Shown: positions 37,270-49,716, counted from the stretch's first letter. The stretch is 64,000 bases of DNA from Anniella stebbinsi (GCA_029215795.1 JARDYH010000002.1:298499973-298563972); one strand, 5' to 3'. A program made the numbers and translations. Notes: generated by a model not told the origin, from the letters alone.

Positions 37270-37560
37270 GGCATTTTGGGGCACTGTCAAGGGACCACTA
37301 ACAAGAATCCCCTGGACATGCTCTTCTTCCTCAGCATTGTAAGATGCTTTTTCACCTGCCTCTTGCTCTGGCCCAAAAGACAGTGGTGGAAAGAAGGATG
37401 GAGCAGGAGATGCCGCTGGGTCTCTGCTTGTCAAATGATGAGGAGCAACAGCAGATGGTGACAATGGTGGTGAGAAGGTAGTCACAATGAGGGTGTGAGC
37501 TCATTCAGGTGTCTTGCCCATGGGCCCTCAGAAACCTGGAGCCAGCATTGCTACTACTGG
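37270..37560. repeat. Unclassified dispersed repeat, copy 3
   Basis: Ordered blocks shared with 7,318 and 19,905: tcccctggacatgctcttct, cacctgcctcttgctctggc, gacagtggtgg, ggtgacaatggtggtgagaa, ggtgtcttgcccatgggc and aacctggagccagcattgct. Confidence 0.6.
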
Positions 37561-37782
37561 CAGGAGAATCAATGATGGTAGTTTCTTGCCAGCTCAGCTT
37601 TCTGCATGTGCAGCTAAGGTTTCTGCTATGGCAGAGCCCCCACACCAGCAGAATGCCTTTCTGAGGCTGGATGCCAGTGGAGGGGCAACTCTGCCAGATG
37701 CTAATCCCCTTCAATAAGCAACACTGAGGGTTTAGGAGAGTCAGTTGCTTACTTTCAGCTCCTCAATTATAGGTGACATATG

Positions 37783-38012
37783 GGCTGAATTCGGACGACA
37801 CAATAAGCAACCGGGGGGGGGGGGGGGGACAATCGTCAGTTGTATTGACTATCGTGTCGTCCAAATGCTGCCATAGTTAACTCAGCGCTAATCCTAATCC
37901 ACACCACAGTTGATTATTTATTACCATGTTGTGTGGGGAGTACCCCCTAGATGAACAACTGTAAAGGTGATTATTACCCAACCATTGACTATTGTGTTGT
38001 CCGAATTCAGCC
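37783..38012. mobile_element. MITE, GGCTGAGTTCGGACGAC family (copy 3)
   Basis: GGCTGAATTCGGACGACACA at the left and TGTGTTGTCCGAATTCAGCC at the right, 230 bp apart. A poly-G run of 16 sits inside near 37,813. It is shorter than copy 2 because the middle is lost. Confidence 0.75.
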
Positions 38013-38327
38013 ACTGTTTTGTATTTCAGGTTATCTTTAGTTTCTTTTTAAGATTTGGGTTTTTTTAAAAATTGTGCTTAGCTTTGGCTGGATCATAATC
38101 ATAGACTGGCAGTCTGACTCTATGCATGTTTACTTTGAAGCCTGTCCCATGTACAGTATATGTCCCACAGGATGCCTTGGAAAAACAAATTTCAGTTGTA
38201 ATTACAAAAGAGTTTGCTTTCTTTCGGCAGTGCATAGCAGCAGTATAAACTATTTGACCATAATTCAGGACAGTTTCTTCAAATCCTTCTGGGCTTGGCT
38301 TTTGCTTTTACATTTATATGTAAACAT

Positions 38328-38332
<5 letters not shown>

Positions 38333-38372
<40 letters not shown>
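38333..38372 (+). repeat. (GA)n microsatellite
   Basis: About 19 GA units preceded by a short (CA) run. Confidence 0.95.
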
Positions 38373-38374
<2 letters not shown>

Positions 38375-40946
38375 TCCACAATGACCTAAGATGACACCAG
38401 TACAATGGAAGTGCAGATAGCACAGATAATATATACAGAATAGTTTGAAAGGGCTGAAATGAGCCGGTCATTTTCAGTTTATGAAACAAATGTGAGCATC
38501 TAATAGTGCGATCTTATACAAGTCTACATCTATGCCCCATTGACTTCAGTGAGGCTTGCTTCCTGGTAGGGATGGGTGAGAATTTCATGGCATTTCAGTT
38601 TTGATGGGAATTTACCAAAGTTTGCAAAGTTCTCCAAATTTGGGATGGAAAGCCCTTGAGTGTATTTTTTTTAAGAGCCTTGTTAGTACTTTATAAGGGT
38701 TGCCACCTCTTTTTTCTGACAGGATCCTCAACTTTAACAGCTATATGGCAGGAAGTTTCATTATGGTCCTTTCATGCTGTGAATAGTTGTTCTTATTGGA
38801 TGTGGCTGGTGCAGATGGGTAAGAATTCTGTTTCAGTTCATTTTTGATAAGAATTTACCAAAATTTGCAAATTTCATATTTGGAAAGAAAGAACTTGAGA
38901 CTTAAAAATGTGAAGGCAGGAGAAAGCAAAACTGCCCATTCCTTCTCCGAGGTAGAGCTGTGCACGGGACCCCCAGCCCCACTTCAGAGGCTGATTCAGA
39001 GCTTCTGAATTGGTCCTGACCCATCTCATCCAGATTTGGACCTGGTCTGACCTGCCCATTTATGACTGTAACATTGTATACATGATGGCCCATTTCCACA
39101 GCCATTTCCACAATGTTTTATTTCTTGGTGATGGCTGTGGGCGTTCCCAATGGGCCCAGGTATGGAGCAGAGGGGTTGTGTGGCTGGGTGGATGGCTGTC
39201 TGGATTGGGCTGATGCGCTTCGAAGTGCTTTGGCCCAATACCAATCTGCTTTGGCCCAATAGGCATGGAAAGCATGGATTTTATTAAGGTGCTCCATCTT
39301 TTCCCACAAAATTCAAGCCATTGCTGGTTCCAGGTTTTGCGGGACACTTGGGCACAATACCCTCAGTGGGCTCTCTTCCCGGAGTGGGTCCTCTTCTTAC
39401 CACTGTCACCACTACCTATTAGATTGTCCTCTCCCATTTACACCAGAAGCAGAGGGCAAGGCAAGTGGAGGCTGCTGCTCCCTTCCCTTGCTCTTATCAC
39501 TCTTCATACACTTGGAGAGGACAAGTGAACAGGCAGAGACATGAAGAAGGGAGAGGAGCAGGGCCAGAGGACATCCTTCAGAAGTTTGGCCATGGTAGGT
39601 GGCCATTTATTCCAACCTCAGTGGAGCTGCCATTTTTTCAAAAACACTTTGATTTTAGCCATCCTTAACTGAGTTAAGTAACCAAGAGTCCAAAGGAAGA
39701 CTCCTATTCATTTCAAGAGCCAAGCTATTGTATGCGTTGTCCCCCCCCCATGTCACACCTGAAAACACCCAGACTCATAATCCTAGTGTGTTTTCAACCA
39801 AATCTATAACTGCTCTTGGGTCCAGCCATACTGTGTACTTCATGATCAGGGGAGTGTGGGGAGACACTGTGTTGTGTGGCAGTGTGTTATCCTACTTCCA
39901 GGTTTCCCCTGACATGCTGCTCTTTTATTGTGATCCATTCCTAGCACTTCAATGAGTCTTTTATTGCATGCTCGTTACTGGCCATTCACATTTTTTTCAT
40001 GGGTTCTTTGGATGGTTCCATCCGTCTCCAGCACGTCTCCAGCACGTCTCCCACTCCTTCTGCTCTTTTTTCCCATCATAAAATAAGACTTGGAAAATCC
40101 TCTTTTTTTAAAATTGAAGTGAAACTTGCTGCCATTTCCTGCTGTTTGCAGGAGAAGCAGTGTGAATGGGCCACACAGTCATTGCTTACTTCTTCTTTCT
40201 CCCCCTTGTGAAGAAAGAGGAGGCTGTTTGTCTTTATTTAGGACAGCAGCAGGAGGCAAAATGATGGTAGGGAAACAAGATTTCTCCCCGCCTGATGACA
40301 CTCTTACTCTTTCTTACTCTAGTGCCAAAGTCATGTTTCCAAAGTCAGATCTTTTAACTTTTGCTTACACGTAAACCTAGGAACAGTTTCACCTTACTCA
40401 GCACCCATTGCTGCCTTCAAGCCACTTCCATTTCAGTGTAGCCTCCCAAACACAGGGTTACATCAACCATTTGCCTGGGGCACCCAAGGGCCCTCTCATT
40501 TTGGGTATGTGAACACAATATCAGGGCCCGCTGACCTTCTGCAGGTCTCTTGGAATCTCAGGAAGCCTCACAGTGAGAGAAAGCAGAGTGATTTGTTATT
40601 AGTTGTTGGCTTTAAGCATAGTTTCCCCCCCCCTCCTCCAGTAGTCAAGTTTGGAGTCAAGGGTGTTTTGCTAGGTCTTCATGGAACCTTGTACCCCAAC
40701 ACTTAGCTACTTGCCCTCCCTTGTCTTTATTCTCTCTCTCTCTCTTGTCATTTGTTTTTTCTTCCAGTGACTTGGGTTTCAAGGAGAGATTCTAGCTCTC
40801 TGGAGGCATTAGCTTGCTTGCATGTAGGGCAGGTAGGGGAATGTGGGCGCTCACACCCAGCTTCTGGTTAGACCTTTGTGCATTGAGGTCTGTTTAGACC
40901 CTTGTGAATCCAGAAGAGACTCTGTATACCTTCTCTTCAGCTGAAC

Positions 40947-41240
40947 ATGATGATGATGATGATGATCTCTATTTTTATCCTGCCTTTTGCCTAATACTGG
41001 GCCTCAAAGCAGCTTTACAAAATTAAAACATATACAGTTAAAAGCTATAAAATATATAAAAGTTAAAAATATAATTGAATAGATTTCAATATTAAAATAT
41101 TGCCACATTTAAAATACATATTAAATTTTTAAAAATCTTAACACAAATGGAGGTCCACATTATTCACCAAAGGCCTGCTGGAATAAGAAAGTTTTTGCCT
41201 GCCCCTGAAAACATATCAAAACATATAGAGATCCTGTGAC
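40947..41240 (-). repeat. L2-type LINE 3' end with (ATC)n tail
   Basis: (GAT)n at 40,947-40,966 is followed by ctctatttttatcctgcctt and ttgcctaatactgggcctca, then AT-rich 3' UTR and 'ggcctgctggaataagaaagt'. On the minus strand this is a LINE 3' UTR ending in a trinucleotide tail; no coding part remains. Confidence 0.7.
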
Positions 41241-42142
41241 TGGAAACCTGATAAGGCAGAGTTTATGACCGCAGGAACTCTGTGTGTTCAACTGAACTTG
41301 TTTATAGAGCCCTCTTCAGACATTCACACTCAATGCACAAACTGGGTACTGGGTGCATGGGGACACTGGGGGTGGGGGTTATGTGCACTGCCACACACCC
41401 ATACACACTTTGGCTTCACATATGAGAAGGCAAATGTCAGCACAGGGCTTCTATCCCAGCACTCTCTATTCCAAATTCTATTCTTGAACTACATCCTTCA
41501 TTTGTGTGGGGCTCTGCAATCCCTAAAAATAGCTTAGCCAGCCACCAGTTTCCAAATCATCACCTAGATTCACCTCAACTGCATGGGGCTGAAGACCACA
41601 GTATAATTTCCCCATCATGTGTCCAAAGGCCTGTGGCCATCGTTTGTTTCCAAGTTCACTTCCAACTTGGGAGTCCTTTGTGTTCCCCTTTTCCTGAAAC
41701 AAGACAAATATACTTGCTCTGACTTTCTTTCTCCCGATATGGTTCTAAATCAATGCCCTCTGCCCCTCACAAGTCCCACCCTATGTCATTAAAACTTGAG
41801 GCCATCCGGTTGTGCTTAGTTCTCCCAAAGGCCCATTTCACCATCTTTATAGCACTTCCCTTGTCTTTAGTTTTGGTGACCCATAACTGCCTTTCTCCAT
41901 TTTCTTTTGCTCTATTATGGGTAGTAGGAAGAGTGTACCAGTCCAGTTTTAGGATTTGGTTTACTAATCCATCATTCTTGTTTTCTATAAAAAAAGAATG
42001 AACAAACCTGTGATAAAATAAATTTTGTATCCTAATCTTTGTCAGTGAGCTAGTTTCTCCCCTTTGATCTAGCATAGTGCATAGTCAAAGTCTTCCACCA
42101 TTGGGTACGCATGTGAGTTTACGTACATGTATAACAACCATC

Positions 42143-42243
42143 TGTCAGGCATGCTTTAAGGTGGATTCCTGCACTGAGCAGGGGGTTGGACTCGATGGCC
42201 TTATAGGCCCCTTCCAACTCTACTATTCTATGATTCTATGAAT
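42143..42243 (+). repeat. CR1 LINE 3' terminus with ATTCTATG octamers
   Basis: gattcctgcactgagcaggg, ggttggactcgatggcctta, ccccttccaactctact and the octamer run attctatgattctatg are hallmarks of the CR1 3' end. Confidence 0.85.
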
Positions 42244-42514
42244 GAACACATTTGGCAACAATGTTGGACTAGAAGGACAAATAGTCTGACTTTTTATATA
42301 AGGCAGCTTCCTATGCAGAATTTTACAATATTTTGGTTATTGTTTCAGTCTACCCAGTTCATGTTCAGCGTTATTATAAAATTAAAAATAAGTACCAGAT
42401 ATCCACTCTAATGGAACTTCCTGCTCCATGAGATCTGACTGCTCCTTCACTGATGATGATCAGTTAGAGAGTAAAAGATATTTTGTTTCCATGTGCCAAT
42501 GGCATGACTGGTTA

Positions 42515-43075
42515 GGACATAAGAAGAGCCATGCTGGATCAGACCAAGGGTCCAGCACTCCATTTACACAGTGGCCAACCTGCTGTCGACCAGGATCCCA
42601 CAAGCAGGACATGAGTGCAACAGCAACCTTGCACCCATGTTCCCCAGCAACTGATGTATATAGGTAACACATAGCACTCAGAACTAGTAGTCACTGATAG
42701 TCTTCTTCTCCATGAATTTATCCAACCCCCTTTTAAAGCCATCCAAATCGGTAGACATCACTATATCTTGTGGTAGTGAATTTCATAATTTAGCTATGAG
42801 CTGTGTGAAGAAGTACTTACTTTTATCTGTCCTGAATCTCCCACCAATCAGTTTATGAGAGATGGAGAAAATTGTCTCCCTATCCACATTCCCAACACCA
42901 TGCATAATTTTGTACACCTCTATCATGTCTCCCCTTACCCTCCTTTTTTCCAAGCTGAACAATCCCAGTTATTGTAACCTTCCCTCACAGGGGATATGCT
43001 CCAGCCCCTTGATCATTTCAGTTGCCCTTTTCTGCCCTTTTCTCAGCTCTACAGCATCTTTTTTAAGGTTCTTGA
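42515..43075 (-). mobile_element. CR1/L3-like LINE fragment (560 bp)
   Basis: Begins with ggacataagaagagccatgc, tggatcagaccaagggtcc, and continues through ccatgaatttatccaaccc, ccttttaaagccatcca, ctgtgtgaagaagtacttac and tctatcatgtctccccttac. This long antisense repeat occurs in many reptile genomes. It contains no intact ORF, and the family name is uncertain. Confidence 0.7.
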
Positions 43076-45112
43076 ATGGTTCTTTTCTCTGGCCTTTTTT
43101 GTTTACCTGCTGCTGGTCTTTATACTCCCTCCCCCCTTTACATAGTATTATCTGCTTTTACATTTTTGTAAATGTATTTATTTATTCCAATTTTTAAAAA
43201 GTGTGTGTATAATATAGAAACTCCTGCTTTTCTCTGTGCAACTGAAAACCTTTTTTTGATGTAGGGCCTCTTCTAAATTTGCTCTTCTTGTGCTTTCTTT
43301 CTAAATGCCGATGTATTAAGCATCATATGGGGGAACCCTTGATAATAATGTACAGAAGTGCACTGGAAATGGAGTGATGACTAAGAATGTAGAAGTCTGC
43401 CATCAAATCACACCGACAGAGCAAAATCTTGGCTCTTGAAGTACATGAAGGTGAAAGTTGGGCAGTTGCAAATAGAAATGTTTAATGATTACACATGTAA
43501 AGGGGGAGCAGAGCGGGGAGAACTGGTTCTGAAATAAATGTTAGTGCATGAGCACACACCACAGTGCTTTATTGTAGCAATAGATCAACTTCCAAGGCTA
43601 GTATCTTGGGGATAGAAATTGATGGAGGAAGGATGATTATTTAATTCATGCCTGCTGCAGGATTCATTGCCATTTGTACTTGCACAAAAGACAATGATAT
43701 GATAAATATCACTGAATAGGACAAGTCGCCAAGGCAGAGAGATCTGGAAAAGATTCCTCCCCGCTAAACGTTTATCAAATTTGACATTTCTGGTTGAGCC
43801 ACATCTACTGCAGTTTTCATTTTCTTAAGTGGAAAAAAACATACATATGTGTGCTTCTAAATATTGTGTTTAAAAAAGCCCCACAGGCTTATGGTTTTGT
43901 ACATATGCAGCCCTTGTTATTTGGCAGGCAGGCATCTTTGTTGGCCAATATTATTTTGTCAATACTAAATTGAATACTAAACATTCAATTAAAGGCTTAG
44001 TCAGCCAAGATAGTAGAAGTGTAACATGCGGGGACTATATATAAAACAGAGCTACATTTGAAATCACATTTAAAAGAAAAATGTAAGACTTAAAGGCTGA
44101 AATGTAAATGCAAATATTAATAAAATGTAAGCCATATAGCCTTGTTGGGTTTCCCCATGCCATTCATGTGACAGTGATGATAAAACTCTGTATTTTAAAA
44201 TATTTAATAATTAAACATTTTACTGTTTTAAGCCTGACCATTGCAGTGTGGCTTTAGTTAGCTTCTCCTGCTTTCCCCATCCACAGTGAGCAAAAAGGGC
44301 CAATTGGAAGTGCTGTTGGTGAACAGCTATTGCAATGTTGGACCCAAAGAAGGAAGTATACCTTAAATACAGGACTCGTGCAACTTGCCCTCAAAATAAA
44401 TGCAGCCCTCCAGACATGTTATTAGGATCTGCCAGGTGCATAATCTCCCTTTCTGTTTTTGTCATACCAGACAGCACCACAAACAGGAGCTCCTGCTGGG
44501 ACCCCCATATATGGCTGGGTTCAGTGTGTCACAATGTGCTCAGGCTAATGACTCCCTTAGGTACAAGATTGTCAGCAATACCTGAGCCTGTCACTAGCTA
44601 GGTTCAGGTTGCTAAATATCTCAAATTGCACTCAGTAAAACAGGAGTTGACTGTCTCATTTAGTCTCCAGCCAGCTTTCATGCTGGAATTGTATTGCGTC
44701 AAGGAATAAACAAACATATGGCATCATCTGGGCTTACTCAGCCCTGCATTCTAATTCTCTTGGGTGCTAATTAACTATATAGCAAGATGACAGTAAGGAG
44801 ACTTCCCTTCTTTTGAAGCATATGGTATGCATGGTGTCCAGAACACATAATTTTATTTGTTCTGGCGTAAGCTTTCATGGACTGTAGCCCACTTCATCAA
44901 ATGCATGGAGTATTATGGAGAACATATAGTGTATGCTTGTGTCAGGGGTGGGAGGGAGAAAAGAATGGTAAACAGTGTGGTCAGAAGGAAAAAAAAAAGA
45001 AGGAAATTAAATGGAGCATCTCAGAACCGAACTCTTATCACTGACCTTAAAAGTGTCCATTGTGGAGCAAAGGAACGTCAGAAGGAGACAAGAGGAAAAA
45101 TCTGATGACTTA

Positions 45113-45700
45113 GGCCATGTCTACACCAGTCGTTTATTCCTGAATAATATCGCAGTCATCCCCACCGGACCACATGACGTTCACCTACTCCTGCAGTGAT
45201 CTCGGGTTGACCCCTCAGTTCACTGACTGGATTTGTCACGGCTTTTCCGGCTCTCTTGCTACAATCGTGACATCCACAGCTGGTGTGCCTCCCCTTCCTG
45301 AAGCTGTTGCTGTTCGGCATGAGCTTGGTGAACAGCCAACCTGCTGTCAGGGCCATGTCCAGCAGTTTCGGATGGGTGTGGGAATGGGTGTCCGTCATTT
45401 TCGGCACATTTTTTGGTTGGTTATCAGCATGTTTTGGTGCTGACTGTGTGTATTTTTTTAGAACACAAACATATTGATGCACAGGAGTGCGTCTTTGCCC
45501 CAGTACCTATCCCCCCTGTGTTGCTGTGTGTCTGCGCTGGTGCGCATCTTGAAGAAGTTATTAAAAAAAAATATCCGTGCCCCATACCCATCTGTCCAGT
45601 CCCACCCACTTCTGCCGATGCATATTCGAACTGCTGTCACAGGGCACACATCTTCCCACAATGGCTCTCCTTTACTCGTGGGAAACTTCCCTCGTGTGTG
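45113..45700 (+). mobile_element. Harbinger-like element, 5' end only
   Basis: After TTA (45,110-45,112) the sequence reads GGCCATGTCTACACCAGTCG, a terminus similar in style to 16,679 (GGCTGCCTCTACAAG). Composition turns CpG-richer from here to about 45,740. No inverted right end was found, so the right boundary is a guess. Confidence 0.4.
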
Positions 45701-45895
45701 ACCCAAACGTTCAGGATTGGAGTAGTGAAGTAGGCAAACGTCTGAACAGTTCACATTGAACTCTTTCTCCTGGAAAAAGTGGCAGTTTATTCTTTCTGAG
45801 CTCGCCCGCGAAGCGTGACAGCCTGCACGCCCTGTTCAAAAGCACTCGCCCATGGAAATAAACAGGGCACTGGAAATGCTTTGGAGGGGCTCAGC

Positions 45896-46061
45896 CGGTG
45901 GAGGCTGGTGGCTCCGATATCAGTGGGCTGTGAATCTGCTCTGGGTTTCAGCCAGAGCTCTAAAAGAGCTATCCAAGGGGTGCTGAACCCCATCCCTCAA
46001 ATGACTTAAAGCCAGAGAGGATTTACAGTCCCGCTGACATCGGAGCCACCAGCCTCCACTG
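45896..46061. mobile_element. hAT-type MITE, CAGTGGAGGCTGG family (copy 1)
   Basis: CGGTGGAGGCTGGTGGCTCC at the left is inverted at the right as GGAGCCACCAGCCTCCACTG. The flanking 8-mers ggctcagc (45,888-45,895) and agctcagc (46,062-46,069) match at 7 of 8. It lies just left of the CpG island at 46.1 kb. Confidence 0.85.
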
Positions 46062-46089
46062 AGCTCAGCTTATCTGGTTTGACATCTTA

Positions 46090-46760
46090 CAATCACACAC
46101 ATCCGCCCCCTCTCGCACGTTTTCCCCGCGCAGGGATGAAGATCTCCTCCCGTTCTCTCCCTCCCGCATGAGGCCCCCGGATGAATTGCTGGGCCGGGCA
46201 AGGTGGCCGCTTGGCCAGATTCTGCTGGTGCTGCAGCGCCAGGCTAAGGCACGGAAGGAGCCCCGCCCCGCTCCGCCCGCCTGCCGCCCGCATTGGCTGC
46301 AGCGGCCGGCTGTTGCGTTCCCGTGGCGCTCCGCCGCCTCCCACCGCCGAGCCTGGACGAACTGCAGAAGGTACCGCCCTCTAGATCTCAGTCCGGGCCG
46401 CACATGGGGCGATGCTTCTCAGCTGCAGCCGGGCGGCGTCGGCGCATTTCGCGTGGGTCTCCGCGCTCCCTCCGGCCTCAGCCGCGCTCCGCCTGAGCCA
46501 TGTCCGCCAGAGGTGAGTGAGAGAGGACTGAGTCTCCGCCTGGATGGAGGAGCCGCATCCTCTCATCCGGCGAATGCTTGGAGATCGGAGGAGGAGACGC
46601 TCGGCAGGGCCGGCTCCCTGCCTGTGCCGCGTCTTCATCGCTCTGTGTGTGCCGGGACGGTGGTTTTATTCACGCGTCTCTCTCCGCCCCCAGCATCCCT
46701 GCAAGTGACCCCTGCAACGCGCACCTGCCTCTGCAAGAAACTTCCCCGGGCATTTCCTTT
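46090..46760 (+). promoter_or_regulatory. CpG island, probable promoter of a rightward gene
   Basis: Dense CpG and high G+C contrast with AT-rich flanks. No repeat is recognised inside. A 199-codon open frame across it (46,168-46,767) has GC-driven composition and is not used as evidence. The better signal is the short exon at 46,500-46,512. Confidence 0.7.
46500..46512 (+). CDS. Possible first coding exon (MSAR...) of an unidentified gene
   Basis: ATG TCC GCC AGA G with the context gagccATGT is followed at 46,513 by a strong donor GTGAGTGAG. Only four codons and one base would be coded in this exon (phase 1 donor). No downstream exon with a family I recognise appears before 64,000, so the gene is not identified. 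In mammals the gene divergent from FHIP2A on this side is ABLIM1, an inference from gene order only. If the donor is not used, the frame stops after MSARGE, so splicing is required for this to be a gene. Confidence 0.35.
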
Positions 46761-48114
46761 AATTTGACCATTGCCCGATCGGGGGCGGGTGGGGGAGTGA
46801 GAAGAATGCTTGGCTCGAGAGATTCTTTGCTAAACGATTCTACAACACCCCCCCCCCCCCGGATTGGGCCACTGGTCTTCCTTCCATGAATATGGGTGGG
46901 GTTTCCATCCTACCCTCTTTGGTAGCATTTCGCACCTGCTCTACCAATGGAAAAATTCCAGGGGTGTTGATGCGCCAAGATCTTTAAAGCTGCAGTGCAT
47001 CCTTTCATTTGGGGGTTGGGTGGGAAAACATGATAACTACACCTTAGAGCTTCTGGAGGCCTGTTTTAGTTTTTTCCTTGAAGAATTTGGGAGCTAGAAT
47101 TGTGGATTGTTCGAATGAGCATAGGAAAAGGAAGTGAATGCCTGCATTTCCCCCTTTACAGTATGAGATGGAATTGCCGCTGCTGTGATTTTGGAGTGGC
47201 TATAACTTCGAAGGTGCTTGGGCTAATCAAGGGTTACAGGTCCATCAGTGAGGAGGATTATTCATGTGCAGTAGCATGTGTTTTAAATGGACAGTTCAAG
47301 AAAAATTAGTACTGTGAAACGACCTCTTTTTTTCTTCACATCTGTGCACAAAAACATTTAATTATTAAGATCATGTATATTTCTCAGATGTTGCAATCCT
47401 TTGCACACTTTTCTGAGAATGAGCCCCACTGGATACAGTGGGAATTGCTTTTGAGTAAATATTCATAGGGTTGTGTTGTAAGAGGCCTAAATATGGAAAC
47501 CCTTCTTTGGCACATGGATAATATCTGTCTGGTATGGGGGATGCTACAGTGATTGAAGCTCTTCTTCTGTTTGTATCGTTCTGAGACCAATGCATCTATG
47601 TACAATACATTGTGTAAGCTTAAGCTAATATATGGTGTTTAAAAGTCTCTGTATGTGTATAAATAAGGAAGGGTCAGGGAACTGAAGACATGTTGCTATC
47701 ATATTGACACCTTCTGCCTTATTTTACTAGAAATATGTTTGCTGATTCATTCCATATGCCACTGCCATGTGAACTAGCTGCATAGCTCACTTGATTTCAG
47801 TGAACTCTTGTAGAAAACAGTTTGTCTTCATAGTTGGGGCCAGAAACTTTAATGACCATTAATGTCAGTGACAGTAGGATATCATCCTGTAACTTTCATT
47901 TGTCTGCAGAGGCACCACCCAGCTCAAGTTTATGGGTGCAATGGGTGTGGCTGTGTTGGAATTAGAGAGTAAGGGAGTGAAGATGAAGGAGGAACTTTGC
48001 ACATCCTGAGCTTTCGCCCCTTTTAAGAGTGCTGTGATGTCATAATACAGACTCAGCTGAAATGTCAGTTCCGGGAGGAGTAAGCCAACCCTGTTAAAAT
48101 TTTTGAGGTTCTCA

Positions 48115-48434
48115 TAGGCTGACCATATGAAAAGGAGGACAGGGCTCATGTAACTTTAACAGTTGTAGAGAAAAGGGAATTTCAGCCAGTGTCATTTGTA
48201 TGCAGTTAGTTCCTGGTGAAATTCCCTCTTCATCACAACAGTTAAAGTTGCAGGGGCCCTGCTTTCTTTTGTATCTGGTCACTCTAGTATAGTGCCTGCA
48301 CCTTTAACTGTTGTGATGAAGAGAGAATATCACCAGGAACTAACTGCATACAAATGACACTGGCTGGAATTCCCTTTTCTCTGCAACTGTTAAAGTTACA
48401 TGAGCCCTGTCCTTCTTTTCATATGGTCAGCCTA
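48115..48434. mobile_element. hAT-type foldback MITE, TAGG(C/G)TGACCA family (copy 2, 320 bp)
   Basis: TAGGCTGACCATATGAAAAG at the left is exactly inverted at the right (CTTTTCATATGGTCAGCCTA allowing one base). Perfect 8-bp target duplications GGTTCTCA lie at 48,107-48,114 and 48,435-48,442. It has the same length and interior as the copy at 36,203. Confidence 0.93.
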
Positions 48435-49059
48435 GGTTCTCAGTGTATTCAGATTTTCATACTTCTGGTTGCAGCCATTGCCCTGTATATGGTTCTCCAA
48501 TTATTTACAAGGAAAACATCACTGTTTCATTTTTGTTGAAGATTTGTCTATTTACACCTTGATTAGAAAAGAATTATCCTTCTGCCATATTGTGTCCAAC
48601 ATCAACTGCTGGCTGCCTCTTCATCCATAAGGCCCTGTTAACCATGGTCAGGTCTCACTGTTAAGAAGTAGAGGCCAGCATCTCATTGTAAGGGGGGGGG
48701 GAATTGAGAAGGTCCTCAGCTTGCGATACGAAGGCTTCCAGTCTTCCTCTGATCTGGCCTTTTTACGTAAGGAACACGGACTGAAGAAAAACATTGAGTT
48801 ATATATGTGCATCAGCAATGCACCAGGCTGGAAAAGGGGAAAGGATTCTGCTCAGTTACTTTCTCAGCAGTGTTCTTATATTTATAAAAAAAACAAATAT
48901 TAACAAGTTTGATCAGGCGACAGGCCTGAATCTATTTAGATTTTGTGCTTTTATATCCTTACATTGCGATTGTAAATATTTTTAAAGTTCTGTTTATAAC
49001 TTCTCTTATGTTTCATGGAAACATTAGATCCTAAAATGTTGAGTTCTCCTTTAGTGGTA

Positions 49060-49091
<32 letters not shown>

Positions 49092-49581
49092 ACCTACTTG
49101 TTTTACATGATTGTTATTGGTTCCAGAGCAGCACAACATAGCTGATTCTAGGCCAATTCTGGAAAGTGCAGTCAGTAGTTGAATGAAGTTCAATAATAAC
49201 TCTGTTTGCTGGTCCATCCCACCTATTGTGAAACAAAGTCATTTTGGGGCCTGAGGCATAAATTCTAAATGGTTGATAAACTATATTAATACACTAGACA
49301 ACTAACATCTCATTGTCCTTTATTGATCCAATATCCACTGCTTGTATTGCCTTATCTCACCCTGCCTCATGGTAGGACCTCTGACTTGTGAGCCTGGTTC
49401 CTTAATACTAGGTGGATGTGGTCAGTTTACAGCTAATCACTGATGAGGATTAAGGAAATTTGCATGTGCATTATCATCTTTATCATTAAACAAATATAAC
49501 CTCATGGTTGAACCCTGGCATTGGTAGGAAGGTTATGCCTCATTTATAAACCTTTCATGATGGTAGTTTGGTAGAATATAT

Positions 49582-49716
49582 CAGCCTTCCCCAACTGGGT
49601 GCCCTCCAAATGTTTTGGACTTTAACTCCCATCAGCACCAACTAGCATGACAAATAATTAGGAATGCTGGGAGTTGGAGTCCAAATCATTTGGCAGTCAC
49701 CTGGGTGGGAAGGCTG
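49582..49716. mobile_element. hAT-type foldback MITE, CAGCCTTCCCC family (copy 3)
   Basis: CAGCCTTCCCCAACTGGGTG at the left is mirrored by cacctgggtgggaaggctg at the right. The inner arms are ttttggactttaactcccat and tgggagttggagtccaaat. The flanking 8-mers gaatatat and gaatagat (7 of 8) form a target duplication. A half copy lacking the left arm lies at 52,208-52,256. Confidence 0.85.

Larger units (their letters stand above)
18690..46089. other. Intergenic stretch filled with repeats
   Basis: No spliced or intact host exon could be recognised in this 27 kb. It contains the LINE, MITE and microsatellite entries listed separately. Unlisted parts (for example 21.4-23.5, 30.1-31.8, 38.4-40.9 and 43.1-45.1 kb) show only AT-rich DNA, short simple repeats ((GAT)n at 21,350; (CA)n at 20,520; poly-G at 25,197) and fragments too decayed to name. 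Confidence 0.7.

Noticed and set aside
44860..44915. gtaagctttcatggactgta...cacttcatcaaatgcatgga motif
   Set aside because: It resembles a repeat fragment seen in many vertebrate genomes, but I could not assign a family or boundaries, so it is not listed as a feature.
46500..46520. MSARGE resembling the HMGA2 N-terminus
   Set aside because: The frame hits a stop right after GE, and none of the AT-hook residues follow; the match is six residues long and the bases look like a splice donor.
46168..46767. 199-codon open frame in the CpG island
   Set aside because: Composition is Arg/Pro/Ala-rich as expected from GC-rich DNA, no domain or conserved segment is visible, and the same interval is open in other frames. 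The likely exon boundary at 46,512 would cut it.
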